Origin: Sphingomonas populi
GTDB lineage: Bacteria > Pseudomonadota > Alphaproteobacteria > Sphingomonadales > Sphingomonadaceae
NCBI RefSeq assembly: GCF_004208535.1
Contig: NZ_SGIS01000014.1
Coordinates: 1-64,000 of the forward strand
Length of the DNA stretch: 64,000 nt
Reading direction: 5' to 3'
Made by a program: the position numbers and the translations under genes
The notes under the pieces: model-generated
What the model was told of the DNA's origin: nothing
The model's input: only the letters and a program-made list of their open reading frames with translations
The model's database searches: none
Shown here: positions 7,649 through 17,016 of the stretch, piece by piece
Numbering within the stretch: the first letter of the stretch is position 1
Layout: each line of letters starts with the position of its first letter

Positions 7649-9655
7649 TCAGAACGTCGCCAGCTTCACCACGAAGCGGATATTGCGGCCCGGCATCACC
7701 ACGTCATCCTTGTTGAGCGCGGCGGCATTGCGTTGCACGTCGTTGGTGAGGTTCTGCCCCACCACGGCGAACTCCACCCCCGGATGCGCGCTGAACGGCC
7801 GCATAGAGACATGCGCGCTCAGCGCATTGAAGCCGGGCGTCGCCGTATCGAACGCGCCGAACCTGTCCTGCCGCCCCGAGTGCAACATCAGGACGCCGGC
7901 ATCGACTCGCGTGCTCGTCCACGTCAGCCCGCCGCCATAGCGATAGGGCGGAATGCGCGGCACGTTGCCGCCCGTGTCGAGCGTCGCGCGCGTGTAATCC
8001 GCCAGCGCGCGCAGTTGCAGCGCACTGCCCCCGGCTCTGAACAGATCGACGTTCGCCTCGCCCTCCAGCCCGCGGAAATGCGCGCCCTGCTGGCGATAGA
8101 ACAGCTCCTTGAGGTCGCCCGTACCGTCGCCGCACACACCGGCGTCGTCGCAGGTGCGCCCGGTCAGGTCGCCATAGATGTAGTTTTTAAACCAGGTGCT
8201 GTACGCGCTGCCCTCAAACCGGAACGGCCCGCTGTGGATGCGCAACGTCGCCTCCAGCGAATTGGCGCGTTCGACCTTGAGCGCGGGATCGCCCGTCTCG
8301 AAGGTGCCCGGCCCGTCATGCCCGCCGCGCGCGAACAACTCGGTGATCCCCGGCGCGCGGCCGGTGCTGGCCGCGGTGAAGCCGAGCTTGACCACGCCTG
8401 CATCATACAGCGCGCCGATCGCGCCGCTGACGGGTGTGAAATCGGCGGCGGTGAAGCGGTCCGAGATCGGCGTGCCCTCGACGCGGACATGCTCGACCCG
8501 CCCGCTCACCTGCAATTTCAGCCGCGTCGCCAGAGGCGTCTCGACGAAGGCATAGCCCGCTTCGCTCTGGGTCGATGTCGGCAGCAGATAATCGCTGCCC
8601 TCACCCAGCGCCGAAAAATCGCGGTGCTGCACCTCGACACCGAGCGCGATGTTCTTGAACAGGCTGGTGCCGAGCAGCAGTTCGGCGCGGCCATCGACCT
8701 CCTTGTTGCGGAAAGTCGAGAGGACTTCGTTGGTGTCGGGATCGATCTCGCTGTGCGTGTAATCGGCATAGCTGCCGTCGATGGTCAGCGTCTTGAGCGT
8801 GCCGCCGCCGAGATCGAACGACGATTTGGTCAGCACTTTGGTCTGGTGCATGTCGATATAGGTGGTGTCGCTCGGGATGCCGTATTTCGAATCATATTGG
8901 ATCACCGCCGCGCCGATGTGGCTGTCCGAATTCGGCCCGAAGAAATACGACGCGCCGACCGTCTCGCCGTGTCCGGTGAAATAGCTGTTCGGCTGCTTGC
9001 CGTCGGGCGTGTCGTAATCGCCGGTGTTGCGGTAGAAACCGTCGGCATGCACCGCGAGGTTGCCGGCGCGACCATCCATCAGCGCCGAGCCTTCGCCCGA
9101 ACGCGCCGCGGTGCCGTAGCTGCCGACCAGTTCGCCGCTCAGCGCCTGCGTGGGCAGGCTCGTCGGCACGCGATCGTTGAGCGCATTGACCACGCCGCCG
9201 ATCGCCTGGCTGCCGTAGCGCAAGGTCGCCGCGCCGCGCACCACCTCGATACTACGCGCCGAAAGCGGATCGAGCGGAATGCCGTGATCGGGGCCGACAT
9301 CGGACACGTCCGAACTGCTCAAACCGTCTTCGAGGATACGCACCCGCTGCGCGTCCATGCCACGGATGATCGGGCGGCTCGCGCCGGCGGCGAAGCCGGT
9401 CGAGGAGATGCCGGGCACGCTCGCCAGCGCATCGGCGATGCTGGCGCCGCCGCTTTGCAGGATCTGGCTTCGATCGACCTTGGCGACGATCGTCGGCGTG
9501 TCGTCGCGCTGTAAGGCGAACGGCGACGCGGTGACGATGACTTCGCGCGACACCTGCCCCGAATCGTCGGGTGCCGGGGCGGGAGCGGGATCGGCATGTG
9601 CCGGGGCGGACAGCAGCGCGGCGAGCGCCGCACCTCCGAGGAGGACGTTTCGCAT
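7649..9655 (-). CDS. TonB-dependent receptor, ZnuD-like (probable zinc uptake)
   Basis: A 668-residue outer-membrane receptor. The signal peptide ends AHADP. The plug contains REVIVTASP, RPIIRGMDAQRVRILEDGL and IEVVRGAATLRYGSQAIGG, and the barrel ends VVKLATF. The plug segment DVGPDHGIPLDPLSA, the medium length and a Cys-containing barrel segment (TCDDAGVCGDG) recall the ZnuD zinc-receptor group. The DUF2946 gene just upstream on the same strand, and a Fur/Zur-like palindrome ahead of that, support a metal role. Zinc as substrate is inference. An ATG with GGAG 10 bases upstream was chosen. Confidence 0.85.
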   Translation of the reverse strand: MRNVLLGGAALAALLSAPAHADPAPAPAPDDSGQVSREVIVTASPFALQRDDTPTIVAKVDRSQILQSGGASIADALASVPGISSTGFAAGASRPIIRGMDAQRVRILEDGLSSSDVSDVGPDHGIPLDPLSARSIEVVRGAATLRYGSQAIGGVVNALNDRVPTSLPTQALSGELVGSYGTAARSGEGSALMDGRAGNLAVHADGFYRNTGDYDTPDGKQPNSYFTGHGETVGASYFFGPNSDSHIGAAVIQYDSKYGIPSDTTYIDMHQTKVLTKSSFDLGGGTLKTLTIDGSYADYTHSEIDPDTNEVLSTFRNKEVDGRAELLLGTSLFKNIALGVEVQHRDFSALGEGSDYLLPTSTQSEAGYAFVETPLATRLKLQVSGRVEHVRVEGTPISDRFTAADFTPVSGAIGALYDAGVVKLGFTAASTGRAPGITELFARGGHDGPGTFETGDPALKVERANSLEATLRIHSGPFRFEGSAYSTWFKNYIYGDLTGRTCDDAGVCGDGTGDLKELFYRQQGAHFRGLEGEANVDLFRAGGSALQLRALADYTRATLDTGGNVPRIPPYRYGGGLTWTSTRVDAGVLMLHSGRQDRFGAFDTATPGFNALSAHVSMRPFSAHPGVEFAVVGQNLTNDVQRNAAALNKDDVVMPGRNIRFVVKLATF

Positions 9656-9740
9656 TTCTTCAAACTCCAGGAACCTTGACGGCAAGGCCGCACACGCGAC
9701 CGCCGGGAACGAGGGACCGGATCGTCCCTTCGCGTTTATG

Positions 9741-10103
9741 TCAGAGGTGTGGAGCGACCGGCGGCCCGCGACTGCGCCACGCGTGCGAGCGCTGGCGCGG
9801 TAGCGCGCGCCATAGTGCCGCCGCCGCATACCAGGCGGCATGCTGCGCAGGCAGCGCGAATTCGACCGAGGGTGCGGGCAGATAGGCTCCAGCGGTCGCG
9901 ATCTCCTGGCATAGCGGGCAGGAATCGGGCGCGGTCGGCGGGCGGCGATGATCGACCGGCGCGCGCTGGATGTCCGCGCCAGTCGCGGTGGAGAAAGCGG
10001 TGGAGCGCGGTTGCTCATGGACATGCGCGGCGACAACGCAGCCTTGCAGCCACAGCGCCACCACGAGCAGCAGTGCGAAAGCGATCCGCGCCAGCTCCGG
10101 CAC
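9741..10103 (-). CDS. DUF2946-like small secreted/membrane protein
   Basis: A protein of about 120 residues that I place in the DUF2946 group. It has an N-terminal hydrophobic segment (FALLLVVALWLQGCVVAAHVH), a His pair after it, a CPLCQ motif mid-protein and GAYLPAPSVEF. The two Cys of CPLC and the nearby His residues could bind metal, which is inference. It lies 85 bp upstream of the ZnuD-like receptor on the same strand, a pairing often seen for this family. The start is uncertain: GTG at 10103 gives the usual length, whereas the frame is open to a GTG at 10220 that overlaps the upstream palindrome. Confidence 0.65.
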   Translation of the reverse strand: MPELARIAFALLLVVALWLQGCVVAAHVHEQPRSTAFSTATGADIQRAPVDHRRPPTAPDSCPLCQEIATAGAYLPAPSVEFALPAQHAAWYAAAALWRALPRQRSHAWRSRGPPVAPHL

Positions 10104-10199
10104 GGCCGCACGGCGCAACGATCCGCGCCCGGCAACGCCGGGCGGTACGCGTCCCGCAACATGCCCGCTATGAACCGTCAAACCACCCGCACCCGCTTG

Positions 10200-10218
10200 G
10201 AAGATGTTACAACATATC
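10200..10218 (-). promoter_or_regulatory. Candidate Zur/Fur-type operator
   Basis: The dyad ATGTT-AC-AACAT (10204-10215) sits in the AT-rich context GAAGATGTTACAACATATC about 100 bp ahead of the DUF2946 start. Size and symmetry resemble alphaproteobacterial Zur sites. A Zur-like regulator is encoded at 40202-40672. The assignment is inference from pattern and context. Confidence 0.4.
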
Positions 10219-10284
10219 ACATATCAGCGCGGAAGCCAACCCGTCTTGTTGCGTTCGAACGTCTGCCAGACGGGAAAACGCCAA

Positions 10285-10322
10285 CGGGGGTGCGGGGGCA
10301 GGCGAAGCGCCCGCCCCCGGTC
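10285..10322 (-). terminator. GC-rich hairpin downstream of the third TonB receptor
   Basis: On the minus strand, GGGGGCGGGCG-CTT-CGCCTGCCCCC starts a few bases after the receptor stop codon. It has no T-run, so it is a weak or Rho-assisted terminator at best. Confidence 0.4.
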
Positions 10323-10325
10323 CAC

Positions 10326-12809
10326 TTACCAGTTCACGCCAATACGACCGTAGACATACCGCCCGTTGAACCCGAACGGCGAATAATACGGAAAGCCGAC
10401 CAGCCCCGTGCTGTTGAGCACGGTGCCGCGCGACGACGCCAGCTTCACATAGTCGGGATATTCGTCGAGGAGGTTGTTCGCGCCGACCGCGAGGTTGATC
10501 CGCTTGAGCAACGTGTAGCGCACTTCGAGATCGAGGATCGTGTGGCGGCCGGTGTGGATGTCATCCTCGGCGAAGCCGGTGGTGCCCGGCTGGGTGACGT
10601 CGCCATAATAGGATGCCCGCGCGGTCGCGCCGAACTGGTCAAGCGACCAGTCGATCGTTCCGACCACCTTCTCGCGCGGCGTGCCTTGCTCGAACGAGAC
10701 GATCCGCTGGCGGCTGAACACCGGCAGCGTGGTGCTGCTCTTCGATGAGGTGATCGTCGCGGCCGGCGGCGCTTGGGTCACCTTGATGTTGTTGATGTTG
10801 GTGGCAGCGGTCAGGTCGAAGGTGCCGAGGCTGGCTGTCGGCGCGCGGTAATGCGCGACGATATCGACGCCCTTCGCCGTCGAGCGGATACCGTTGAGGA
10901 AATAGCGCGCGGCGGTGACGGTGGTGATTTTCTCATCACGCAGTCGCTCGATCACGGTCGTGCCGCTCAGATTCTCCGACAGCGCGATCTGGTCGCGGAT
11001 CTTGATGTAATAACCATCGACCGACAGATCGAACCCGCCGTGGCGGATGACGAAACCCGCCGAATAGTTGACCGCCTTTTCGGGCCGCAGCGCCTTGCCG
11101 CCGAGCGCTACGCCGACCGCGCTGGTCGACGGAAACAGGCCGGTCTCGACGATCGAACCCGTGGTCAGCACCGATGCGGTCGAGGTGTAATATTGCTGCT
11201 GGAGCGACGGCGCGCGGAAGCCGGTCGAGACGGTGCCGCGCAGCGCGAGCCACGGCGCGAAATCGTAGCGCGCGGAGAGCTTGCCGTTCACCGTCGTCCC
11301 GAAATCCGAATAATGTTCGAGCCGACCGGCCGCGCCCAAGGTCAGGCCGTCGATCGGCTTGGCTTCGAGGTCGAGATAGCCCGAGCCATTGTCGCGATGC
11401 GCGTTGACTTCGTTCGACGGCAGGAAGCCCGGAAAGCCCTGCGCGCCCGAACCGACGTTGGTAGGCGCACCCAGAGCACGGTCATAGGAGGTGTGTTCGC
11501 CAGCACCGATCTGGAAGCCCTCGCGGCGATATTCACCGCCGAACGCGACGTTGATCGTGCCCGCGCCGAGCGGAATTTCGCGCGCCACGTCGAGCCCGGT
11601 GACGATCTGGTCGTAGGTGATCTTGCCGTCGTAAAACGCGGTTTGCGAAGCGGCGCCATAGGTGGCGTTGCCGGAGTTGCGCGTGTTGAACTTCAACTGG
11701 TTGCGCCCGTAGGACACGCTCAGATCGGTCTTCCAGCCGGCGATGTCGCCGCGCAGGCCGGCGGTGGCGGTGAGATCCTCGGACGTCACCGCGATCAGCG
11801 GGGTGAAGCCGTCCGGGTAAAGGCTGGCGAGCGCCGCCGCGCTGGCGTTCGCGTCCGTGCCGCCGTTCACGCGCGCCGTCGCGGCGCTCACGCTATCGCG
11901 GTGCTGATAGCCGCCGAAACCGTAAAGGGTGAAGCCGCTGTCATCGAGCGGCTTGGCCGCGTTGGCGTAGAAGCTGTACTGCTCGACATCGGGATCGCCG
12001 AAGCGCGAGCGCACGCGAATCGGCGTCTTGCGCGGATCAAAATCGCCGCGGCTGGTCGGGTTGCGGTTGAGATATTCGCCCGACAGCGTGAGGAACCCGT
12101 CCGAGCCGAGCGCGAGGCCCTGCCACGCGCTCGCGGTGACGGTCTCGCCGTCGCGCTCGCTGCGGTCCCCGCGCGCGGTCTTCACGTCGGTGATATACTG
12201 GCCGTAGGTGACCGACGCGCCGCCGCCGGTGCGCGCCTCGCGCAGCCGCAGGTTGACGACGCCGGCGATCGCGTCCGAGCCATATTGCGCGGCGGCACCG
12301 TCGCGCAGCACTTCGATCCGGTCGAGCGCGATGCTCGGGATCGTGTTGAGATCGACCGCTGCCGATCCGCGCCCGACCGAACCGTTGGTGTTGAGCAACG
12401 CAGACGTATGCGCGCGCACGCCGTTGATAAGCACGAGCGTCTGGTCGGGCGAAAGCCCGCGCAGCGTGGCGGGGCGGATCGAGTCGGTGCCGTCCACCGC
12501 CGAGGAGCGCGGGAAATCGATCGACGGCACCACGGCGGCGAGTGACGCGCCGAGCTCGGTGGTGCCCTGCCGTTGCAGGGTCGCCGCGCTCAGCACGTCG
12601 ATCGGCGAGACGCTGTCGAGCCGCGAGCGGCCGGTGGTGCGCGTGCCGGTGACGACGATGTCGGTCTGGTCGGTCGCCACGGTCTCCGGCGCGGCGGCGG
12701 GGTCGGCGGCGGGGCCGGCGGCGGGGCTGGTCTGGGCCTGCGCGGCTACGGCATGGGCGAGCGCGATCGTCGATACGGCGACGGCGAGGAGCGACCGGAG
12801 AGGTTTCAT
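10326..12809 (-). CDS. TonB-dependent outer-membrane receptor
   Basis: An 827-residue receptor. The signal peptide ends AVAAQAQ, and a Pro/Ala linker and TonB-box-like TDIVVTGTR follow. The plug has LRGLSPDQTLVLINGVRAH and LDRIEVLRDGAAAQYGSDAIAGVVNL, the latter typical of the iron/siderophore-type or vitamin-type receptor group. The barrel ends GRIGVNW. The ATG at 12809 was chosen over an upstream TTG because AGGGA lies 9 bases before it. Ligand unknown. It stands alone, facing away from the lipoprotein gene region. Confidence 0.92.
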   Translation of the reverse strand: MKPLRSLLAVAVSTIALAHAVAAQAQTSPAAGPAADPAAAPETVATDQTDIVVTGTRTTGRSRLDSVSPIDVLSAATLQRQGTTELGASLAAVVPSIDFPRSSAVDGTDSIRPATLRGLSPDQTLVLINGVRAHTSALLNTNGSVGRGSAAVDLNTIPSIALDRIEVLRDGAAAQYGSDAIAGVVNLRLREARTGGGASVTYGQYITDVKTARGDRSERDGETVTASAWQGLALGSDGFLTLSGEYLNRNPTSRGDFDPRKTPIRVRSRFGDPDVEQYSFYANAAKPLDDSGFTLYGFGGYQHRDSVSAATARVNGGTDANASAAALASLYPDGFTPLIAVTSEDLTATAGLRGDIAGWKTDLSVSYGRNQLKFNTRNSGNATYGAASQTAFYDGKITYDQIVTGLDVAREIPLGAGTINVAFGGEYRREGFQIGAGEHTSYDRALGAPTNVGSGAQGFPGFLPSNEVNAHRDNGSGYLDLEAKPIDGLTLGAAGRLEHYSDFGTTVNGKLSARYDFAPWLALRGTVSTGFRAPSLQQQYYTSTASVLTTGSIVETGLFPSTSAVGVALGGKALRPEKAVNYSAGFVIRHGGFDLSVDGYYIKIRDQIALSENLSGTTVIERLRDEKITTVTAARYFLNGIRSTAKGVDIVAHYRAPTASLGTFDLTAATNINNIKVTQAPPAATITSSKSSTTLPVFSRQRIVSFEQGTPREKVVGTIDWSLDQFGATARASYYGDVTQPGTTGFAEDDIHTGRHTILDLEVRYTLLKRINLAVGANNLLDEYPDYVKLASSRGTVLNSTGLVGFPYYSPFGFNGRYVYGRIGVNW

Positions 12810-12889
12810 AGTCAAAGTCCCTGATTTTCTTTTGTTTTATCGTAACCGGATTAGCCGGCTGGCGGCGCGATCCAGGTTAGGTCTGGTAG

Positions 12890-12922
12890 AAAAAATGACC
12901 CGGCAGCGAGGCTGCCGGGTTC
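12890..12922 (-). terminator. Terminator after the small lipoprotein gene
   Basis: On the minus strand, ACCCGGCAGC-CTC-GCTGCCGGGT is followed by CA and six T residues. It lies about 55 bases past the lipoprotein stop codon. Confidence 0.85.
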
Positions 12923-12976
12923 GAGGTTACGCATGGGAGCTTACCAGCGTGTCGGGTCGTCAGCGGACGCGCGGGA

Positions 12977-13180
12977 TTACAGCGCGTTCCCTGATGTCTC
13001 GGTCGCGTTCGAATCGGTGACGTTGCCGTCGAGCGAATCGGTCGCGGAAAGATTGGCGCCGTCGGTATCGTTGAGGACGACATCGTTGAGCGCGGTAGCG
13101 TTGGCATCGTCCGCCTGTCTGGCGCAGCCCGTCACCGCGAGCGCAGCCGCGACCAGCGCGGGAAAAGCGAGCTTTTTCAC
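12977..13180 (-). CDS. Small Asn/Asp-rich lipoprotein (unknown function)
   Basis: A 67-residue predicted lipoprotein. It starts MKKLAFPALVAAALAVTGC, with a lipobox ending at Cys19. The mature part is dominated by Asp, Asn, Ala and Thr (DDANATALNDVVLNDTD, then a NATETSGNAL tail). The GTG start is chosen because of GGAGGA 4-9 bases upstream and the good Lys-Lys signal peptide; the frame is open further upstream without protein character. I do not recognise a family. It has its own terminator and is probably monocistronic. Confidence 0.8.
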   Translation of the reverse strand: MKKLAFPALVAAALAVTGCARQADDANATALNDVVLNDTDGANLSATDSLDGNVTDSNATETSGNAL

Positions 13181-13526
13181 ATGTCCTCCTGTTGCACCGT
13201 CGCGCGGCGGGTTCGCTGTTACAGTGACGTGACTATATCCCATCCGCTCAATAGGAATTATTAGAAATGCTTCGCCGCGTACAAGCCGGCCTTTTGATGC
13301 TACTGAAAGCCGCCGGTTGACGGCACCGCCGCGATCCGCCACATCGCGGTCGCTTCCTGGGGAGTAGTCGCCCGCATCGCAGCGGGGCGCGCGTCAACAC
13401 GATCGGCTTTGGCCGTGGCGCGTGCGGCCTGATGGTTTGACGAGACCATGGATCGGTGAACGTTCGGGGTCGGGCGTCGCGCCGCATCCGTGTGTCTGTC
13501 GTCCCGGCCCCGGGAGAACTCGTGCA
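13181..13526. other. Intergenic region between lipoprotein and antiporter genes
   Basis: The divergent promoters of the two flanking genes must lie here. I see no additional gene with protein character, no repeat of the dispersed families and no convincing RNA structure. Confidence 0.5.
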
Positions 13527-14540
13527 ATGGCTTCGCTTTGGATGACGGTCGCGCTGCTGCTTGGCTCGGCGGTGGTGATCTATCTGTCGTGCGAGTATTT
13601 CGTGAACGGCGTCGAATGGGTCGGCCGCAAGCTGGCGGTGGGCGAGAAGGCGACCGGCACCGTGCTCGCCGCGTTCGGCACCGCACTCCCCGAAAGCGTG
13701 GTGACGTTGGTCGCGGTCGCGTTCGGGGGAAGCGCGGCGGCGAAGGATCTCGGCGTCGGCGCGGCTTTGGGCGGCCCCCTCGCGCTCGCGACGATCGCCT
13801 ATGCGACCGTTGGCATCATGCTGCTTTTGTCGGGCCGGCACCTCGCCGATACACCTGCGATGCGCGCCAGCTTCAGCCAGTTGAGCCGTGACCAGGGCTG
13901 GTTCCTCGCGATCTTCGTGGTCAAGATCGCGCTCGGCCTCGTGCTGTTCGCGGTCAAGCCGTGGCTTGGTCTCCTCTTCCTCGCCGCTTACGCGCTGTAC
14001 GTTCGTCAGGAGATGACGGGCGATGACGCCGACGAAGAGGAAGGCGCGCTGGAGCCGCTCCGCTTCCAGCCCAAAGCGGAAACGCCCGGCACCGCAATCG
14101 CCATCGTCCAGACGCTCGCGGCGCTGGTGGTGATCTTCCTCGCCTCGCGGCTGTTCGTGCAGCAGCTCGAACATCTCGGCCCCGTGCTTGGCCTCAAGCC
14201 GCAACTGCTCGCGTTGCTGCTCAGCCCGATCGCCACCGAACTGCCCGAGACGATGAACGCGATCATCTGGGTGCGGCAAGGCAAGCACCGGCTCGCGCTT
14301 GCCAACATCTCGGGCGCGATGATGATCCAGGCGACGATCCCGACCGCGCTCGGGCTGTTCTTCACCCCCTGGCTGCTCGATCGCTCGCTGCTGCTCGCCG
14401 CCGGCGTGACGGCGATTGCGATCGCGATCCTGTTCGCCGCGTTTCGCGGCGGCTGGATTTCGCGCGCGCTGCTCGCGTCGATGGGGCTGCTCTACGGGGT
14501 GTTCGCCGGACTGCTTGTCGCCCTGCACCTGGCCGCGTGA
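13527..14540 (+). CDS. Sodium/calcium exchanger family protein (CaCA, YrbG-like)
   Basis: A 337-residue inner-membrane cation antiporter of the CaCA superfamily. Two homologous halves each carry an alpha-repeat signature: FGTALPESVVT (about residue 50) and IATELPETMNAI (about residue 235). The acidic residues there bind the exchanged cation. Hydrophobic helices alternate through the protein, with a charged cytoplasmic loop (DDADEEEGALEP) between the halves. The ATG at 13527 with GGGAGA upstream was chosen; the frame is open for 35 more codons. Ca2+/Na+ or Ca2+/H+ exchange is a family-level assignment. Confidence 0.88.
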   Translation: MASLWMTVALLLGSAVVIYLSCEYFVNGVEWVGRKLAVGEKATGTVLAAFGTALPESVVTLVAVAFGGSAAAKDLGVGAALGGPLALATIAYATVGIMLLLSGRHLADTPAMRASFSQLSRDQGWFLAIFVVKIALGLVLFAVKPWLGLLFLAAYALYVRQEMTGDDADEEEGALEPLRFQPKAETPGTAIAIVQTLAALVVIFLASRLFVQQLEHLGPVLGLKPQLLALLLSPIATELPETMNAIIWVRQGKHRLALANISGAMMIQATIPTALGLFFTPWLLDRSLLLAAGVTAIAIAILFAAFRGGWISRALLASMGLLYGVFAGLLVALHLAA

Positions 14541-14550
14541 GCGGCGGGCC

Positions 14551-15192
14551 TCACCCCTCCGCAGCGGCCTCCTGCGCGGCGGCGATCAGCGCGTCGTCGA
14601 CTGCGGCGGCGCGCTTGAACGTATCGCGGGCCGAGATGCGGTTCCAATAGGCCACGAACGCCGGGCGCGGTTCCAACATGCCGAACTGGAGCATGAAGCC
14701 GATCTGCGCACCGACATAGACGTCCGCGGCGGTGAAGCTGTCGCCCGTCACATAAGGCGTCGCCGCGACCGCCGCCTCCAGCGTATCGATGGTCTGCTCG
14801 AAACAGCCATAGCCGACCATGCGCTTCTGCTCGTCGCTGGGGGTCACGCCAAGCGACTTGTTGGTGAACGCCTGCTCGACCGGCCCGGCCGCGAAGAACA
14901 GCCAGCGATAATAGTCCGCACGATCGGCCAGAGGTGGCGCCAATCCCGCCTCCGGGAAAGCATCCGCCAGATAGGCGCAGATCGCCGCGCCTTCAGTGAC
15001 GACCTTGCCGTGGTGGACGATCGCGGGCACCTTCCCCATCGGGTTGACCGCCAGATAGTCCGGGTCCTTCATCGACGACGCGTAATCGAGCAGTACCGTC
15101 TCATAGGACGCGCCCACCTCTTCGAGCATCCAGCGGATCGTTCGTCCGCGCGACATCGGGTTGGTGTAGAATATCAGATCGTTTGCCATCAT
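14551..15192 (-). CDS. Glutathione S-transferase family protein
   Basis: A 213-residue cytoplasmic GST. The thioredoxin-like N-domain has Ser14 (NPMSRGRTIRWMLEE), where the glutathione thiol would be activated, the cis-Pro motif NPMGKVPAI and the glutathione-contacting EGAAICAYL. The rest is the helical C-domain. GAAGGGA precedes a double ATG, so the start could be one codon later. It converges with the antiporter gene, with only 10 bp between stops. Substrate unknown; gshB at 21.4 kb supplies glutathione. Confidence 0.92.
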   Translation of the reverse strand: MMANDLIFYTNPMSRGRTIRWMLEEVGASYETVLLDYASSMKDPDYLAVNPMGKVPAIVHHGKVVTEGAAICAYLADAFPEAGLAPPLADRADYYRWLFFAAGPVEQAFTNKSLGVTPSDEQKRMVGYGCFEQTIDTLEAAVAATPYVTGDSFTAADVYVGAQIGFMLQFGMLEPRPAFVAYWNRISARDTFKRAAAVDDALIAAAQEAAAEG

Positions 15193-15233
15193 CCGTCCCT
15201 TCGAATCAGAACATTAGTGGAACATAGCCAGCG

Positions 15234-16109
15234 TCAGCGGTCAAGATGCGCGTGCAGGAACGCGATCGTGCGGTCCCACGCGAGCAACGCCGCTGCCGCA
15301 TTATACCGCTCGGGCGAGGTATCGTTGTTGAAGGCATGATCGACACCGTCATAGGTGTAATCGGTAACGTCCTTGCCCGCCGCTTTCAGCGCGGCCACCC
15401 ACGGCGCGCCGGTCGCGGCGACGCGCGCGTCCTTGCCGGCATAGTGCAGCAGCAGCGGCGCGGCGACCTTCACCGCCTCGGCGGGGTCGGGCGCGGGGCC
15501 GTAATAGGCGACGCCCGCCGCGAGCGCATCACCCGCCGCCACCGCGACGCGGTTGACCAGCGCGCCGCCCCAGCAGAAGCCAACGATGCCAACCTTGCCG
15601 TTGCCGCCGGGCCGCGCGCGCATCGCGCCGATCGTGCCGACCGCTTCGCTGGTGATCGCGGCGAGGTCGGCCTTGCCGATCAGGTCGCGCGCCTTGTCCT
15701 CATCGTCAGGCGTGCCGCCCTGATCGCTGAGGAAATCCGGCGCGACCGCGCGGAAGCCGGCCAGCGCGAAACGCCGCGCGACATCCTCGATATGCGGGGT
15801 CAGCCCGCGATTCTCGTGGAAGACGATCACGCTGCCGAGGTTGGTCTTGCCTTTGGGCGAGGCGAAATAGCCGGTGACCTGCTTGCCCGGCCCGACGCCA
15901 TAAGCCTCTTTGACGATATCGAGCGTCGGATCGGCGACATCGGTGATCGCGGCAGCCGCCGGCGAGGCGGCGATGCCGGCGATCAACAGTTCGGCAGCGG
16001 CAAGCGATCCGGTCAGCGCCACCATGTCGCGCAGCAATGCGCGGCGGTCGCGATGTTCGTGGGTGAACGCATCGTAAAGCTGGATCGCGCGGTCGCGGAA
16101 ATCGGTCAT
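15234..16109 (-). CDS. Dienelactone hydrolase family protein, probably exported
   Basis: A 291-residue alpha/beta hydrolase of the dienelactone hydrolase family. The catalytic set is Cys179 (GFCWGG), Asp227 (AGKDARV) and His258 (VDHAFNN), with Glu99 in HENRG, as in DLH. The N-terminus carries an Arg pair and a hydrophobic stretch (DRRALLRDMVAL, then an Ala-rich segment to about residue 54). This suggests a Tat-like signal or anchor, as in YghX-type members. The physiological substrate is unknown. It is divergent from tonB with an 87-bp gap. Confidence 0.9.
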   Translation of the reverse strand: MTDFRDRAIQLYDAFTHEHRDRRALLRDMVALTGSLAAAELLIAGIAASPAAAAITDVADPTLDIVKEAYGVGPGKQVTGYFASPKGKTNLGSVIVFHENRGLTPHIEDVARRFALAGFRAVAPDFLSDQGGTPDDEDKARDLIGKADLAAITSEAVGTIGAMRARPGGNGKVGIVGFCWGGALVNRVAVAAGDALAAGVAYYGPAPDPAEAVKVAAPLLLHYAGKDARVAATGAPWVAALKAAGKDVTDYTYDGVDHAFNNDTSPERYNAAAALLAWDRTIAFLHAHLDR

Positions 16110-16196
16110 GCAAAAGGCTCCCGGATGAATCGGCTGGACGAAAGGCGCGGCTTGGCGTTGGAACCTAGCGGCACGATCCGAGGTTGGCACGCGACA

Positions 16197-16949
16197 ATGA
16201 CGACATACCGCGCCAGCAGCGACAGGAAGGTGATAGCCGCGATCGGCGCAGCGGTGCTGCAGGTCGGGCTGGGCCTGTTGCTCGCCACCGGCTTCACCGT
16301 GACGATCCCGCACGTCGTCACGCAGGACCTCAAGCTGTTCGGCGTGACCGTCCCGCCGCCCCCGCCTCCTCCACCGCCGAAACCGCACCCCAAGCCGAGC
16401 ATCCACAAGGCCGGCGCAGCGGCACCGCCCAACATCCGATCGAAGGCGACCGAAGTGGTTGCGCCGCCGCCCAAGATCCCGATGCCGGTCCCCCCACCGA
16501 TCGTCGCCGCGCCGACCCCGGCGGCGGGCAAGCAGGCCAGTTCGGGCGCGTCCGACAAACCCGGCACCGGCACTGGCGCGGGCGGAACCGGCAATGGCAC
16601 CGGCAGCGGCGGCAAGGGGAATGGCGACGGCGGCGGCGGACGGGAAGCCTATCAGAAGAGCGGCCGCATCAAAGGGTCGGACTATCCCGCGAGCGCGCTG
16701 AAAGCCCGCGTCGGCGGCACCGTCTGGGTGAGTTTCACCGTCGAAGTCACCGGCCAAGCCACCGGCTGCACGATCCGCAAGACCAGCGGCAATCCCGATA
16801 TCGACGCCACCACCTGCCGGCTGATCGAACAGCGCTATCGCTATGAGCCAGCACGCGACGCCAGCGGCAAGAAGGTCCGCTCGCGGATCGAGAACCAGGA
16901 CCACACCTGGGTGGTCGGGCATGACGAGGACGACGACGGGGATCAGTGA
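16197..16949 (+). CDS. tonB: Energy transducer TonB
   Basis: A 250-residue TonB family protein that couples the proton-motive force to outer-membrane receptors. One N-terminal transmembrane helix (about 13-33) is followed by a Pro-rich periplasmic spacer (nine consecutive prolines, then PKPHPKPS), a Gly/Asn-rich linker, and a C-terminal TonB domain (DYPASALKARVGGTVWVSF, YRYEPARDASGKKV). No exbB/exbD are adjacent. Three TonB-dependent receptors in this window are possible partners. Confidence 0.9.
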   Translation: MTTYRASSDRKVIAAIGAAVLQVGLGLLLATGFTVTIPHVVTQDLKLFGVTVPPPPPPPPPKPHPKPSIHKAGAAAPPNIRSKATEVVAPPPKIPMPVPPPIVAAPTPAAGKQASSGASDKPGTGTGAGGTGNGTGSGGKGNGDGGGGREAYQKSGRIKGSDYPASALKARVGGTVWVSFTVEVTGQATGCTIRKTSGNPDIDATTCRLIEQRYRYEPARDASGKKVRSRIENQDHTWVVGHDEDDDGDQ

Positions 16950-17016
16950 CGTGCGGGGCGCGGCATTCCGAGCGAGGTGGCAGGACAGGTGTGCGCTGTC
17001 CCGGATACCAAAACTG

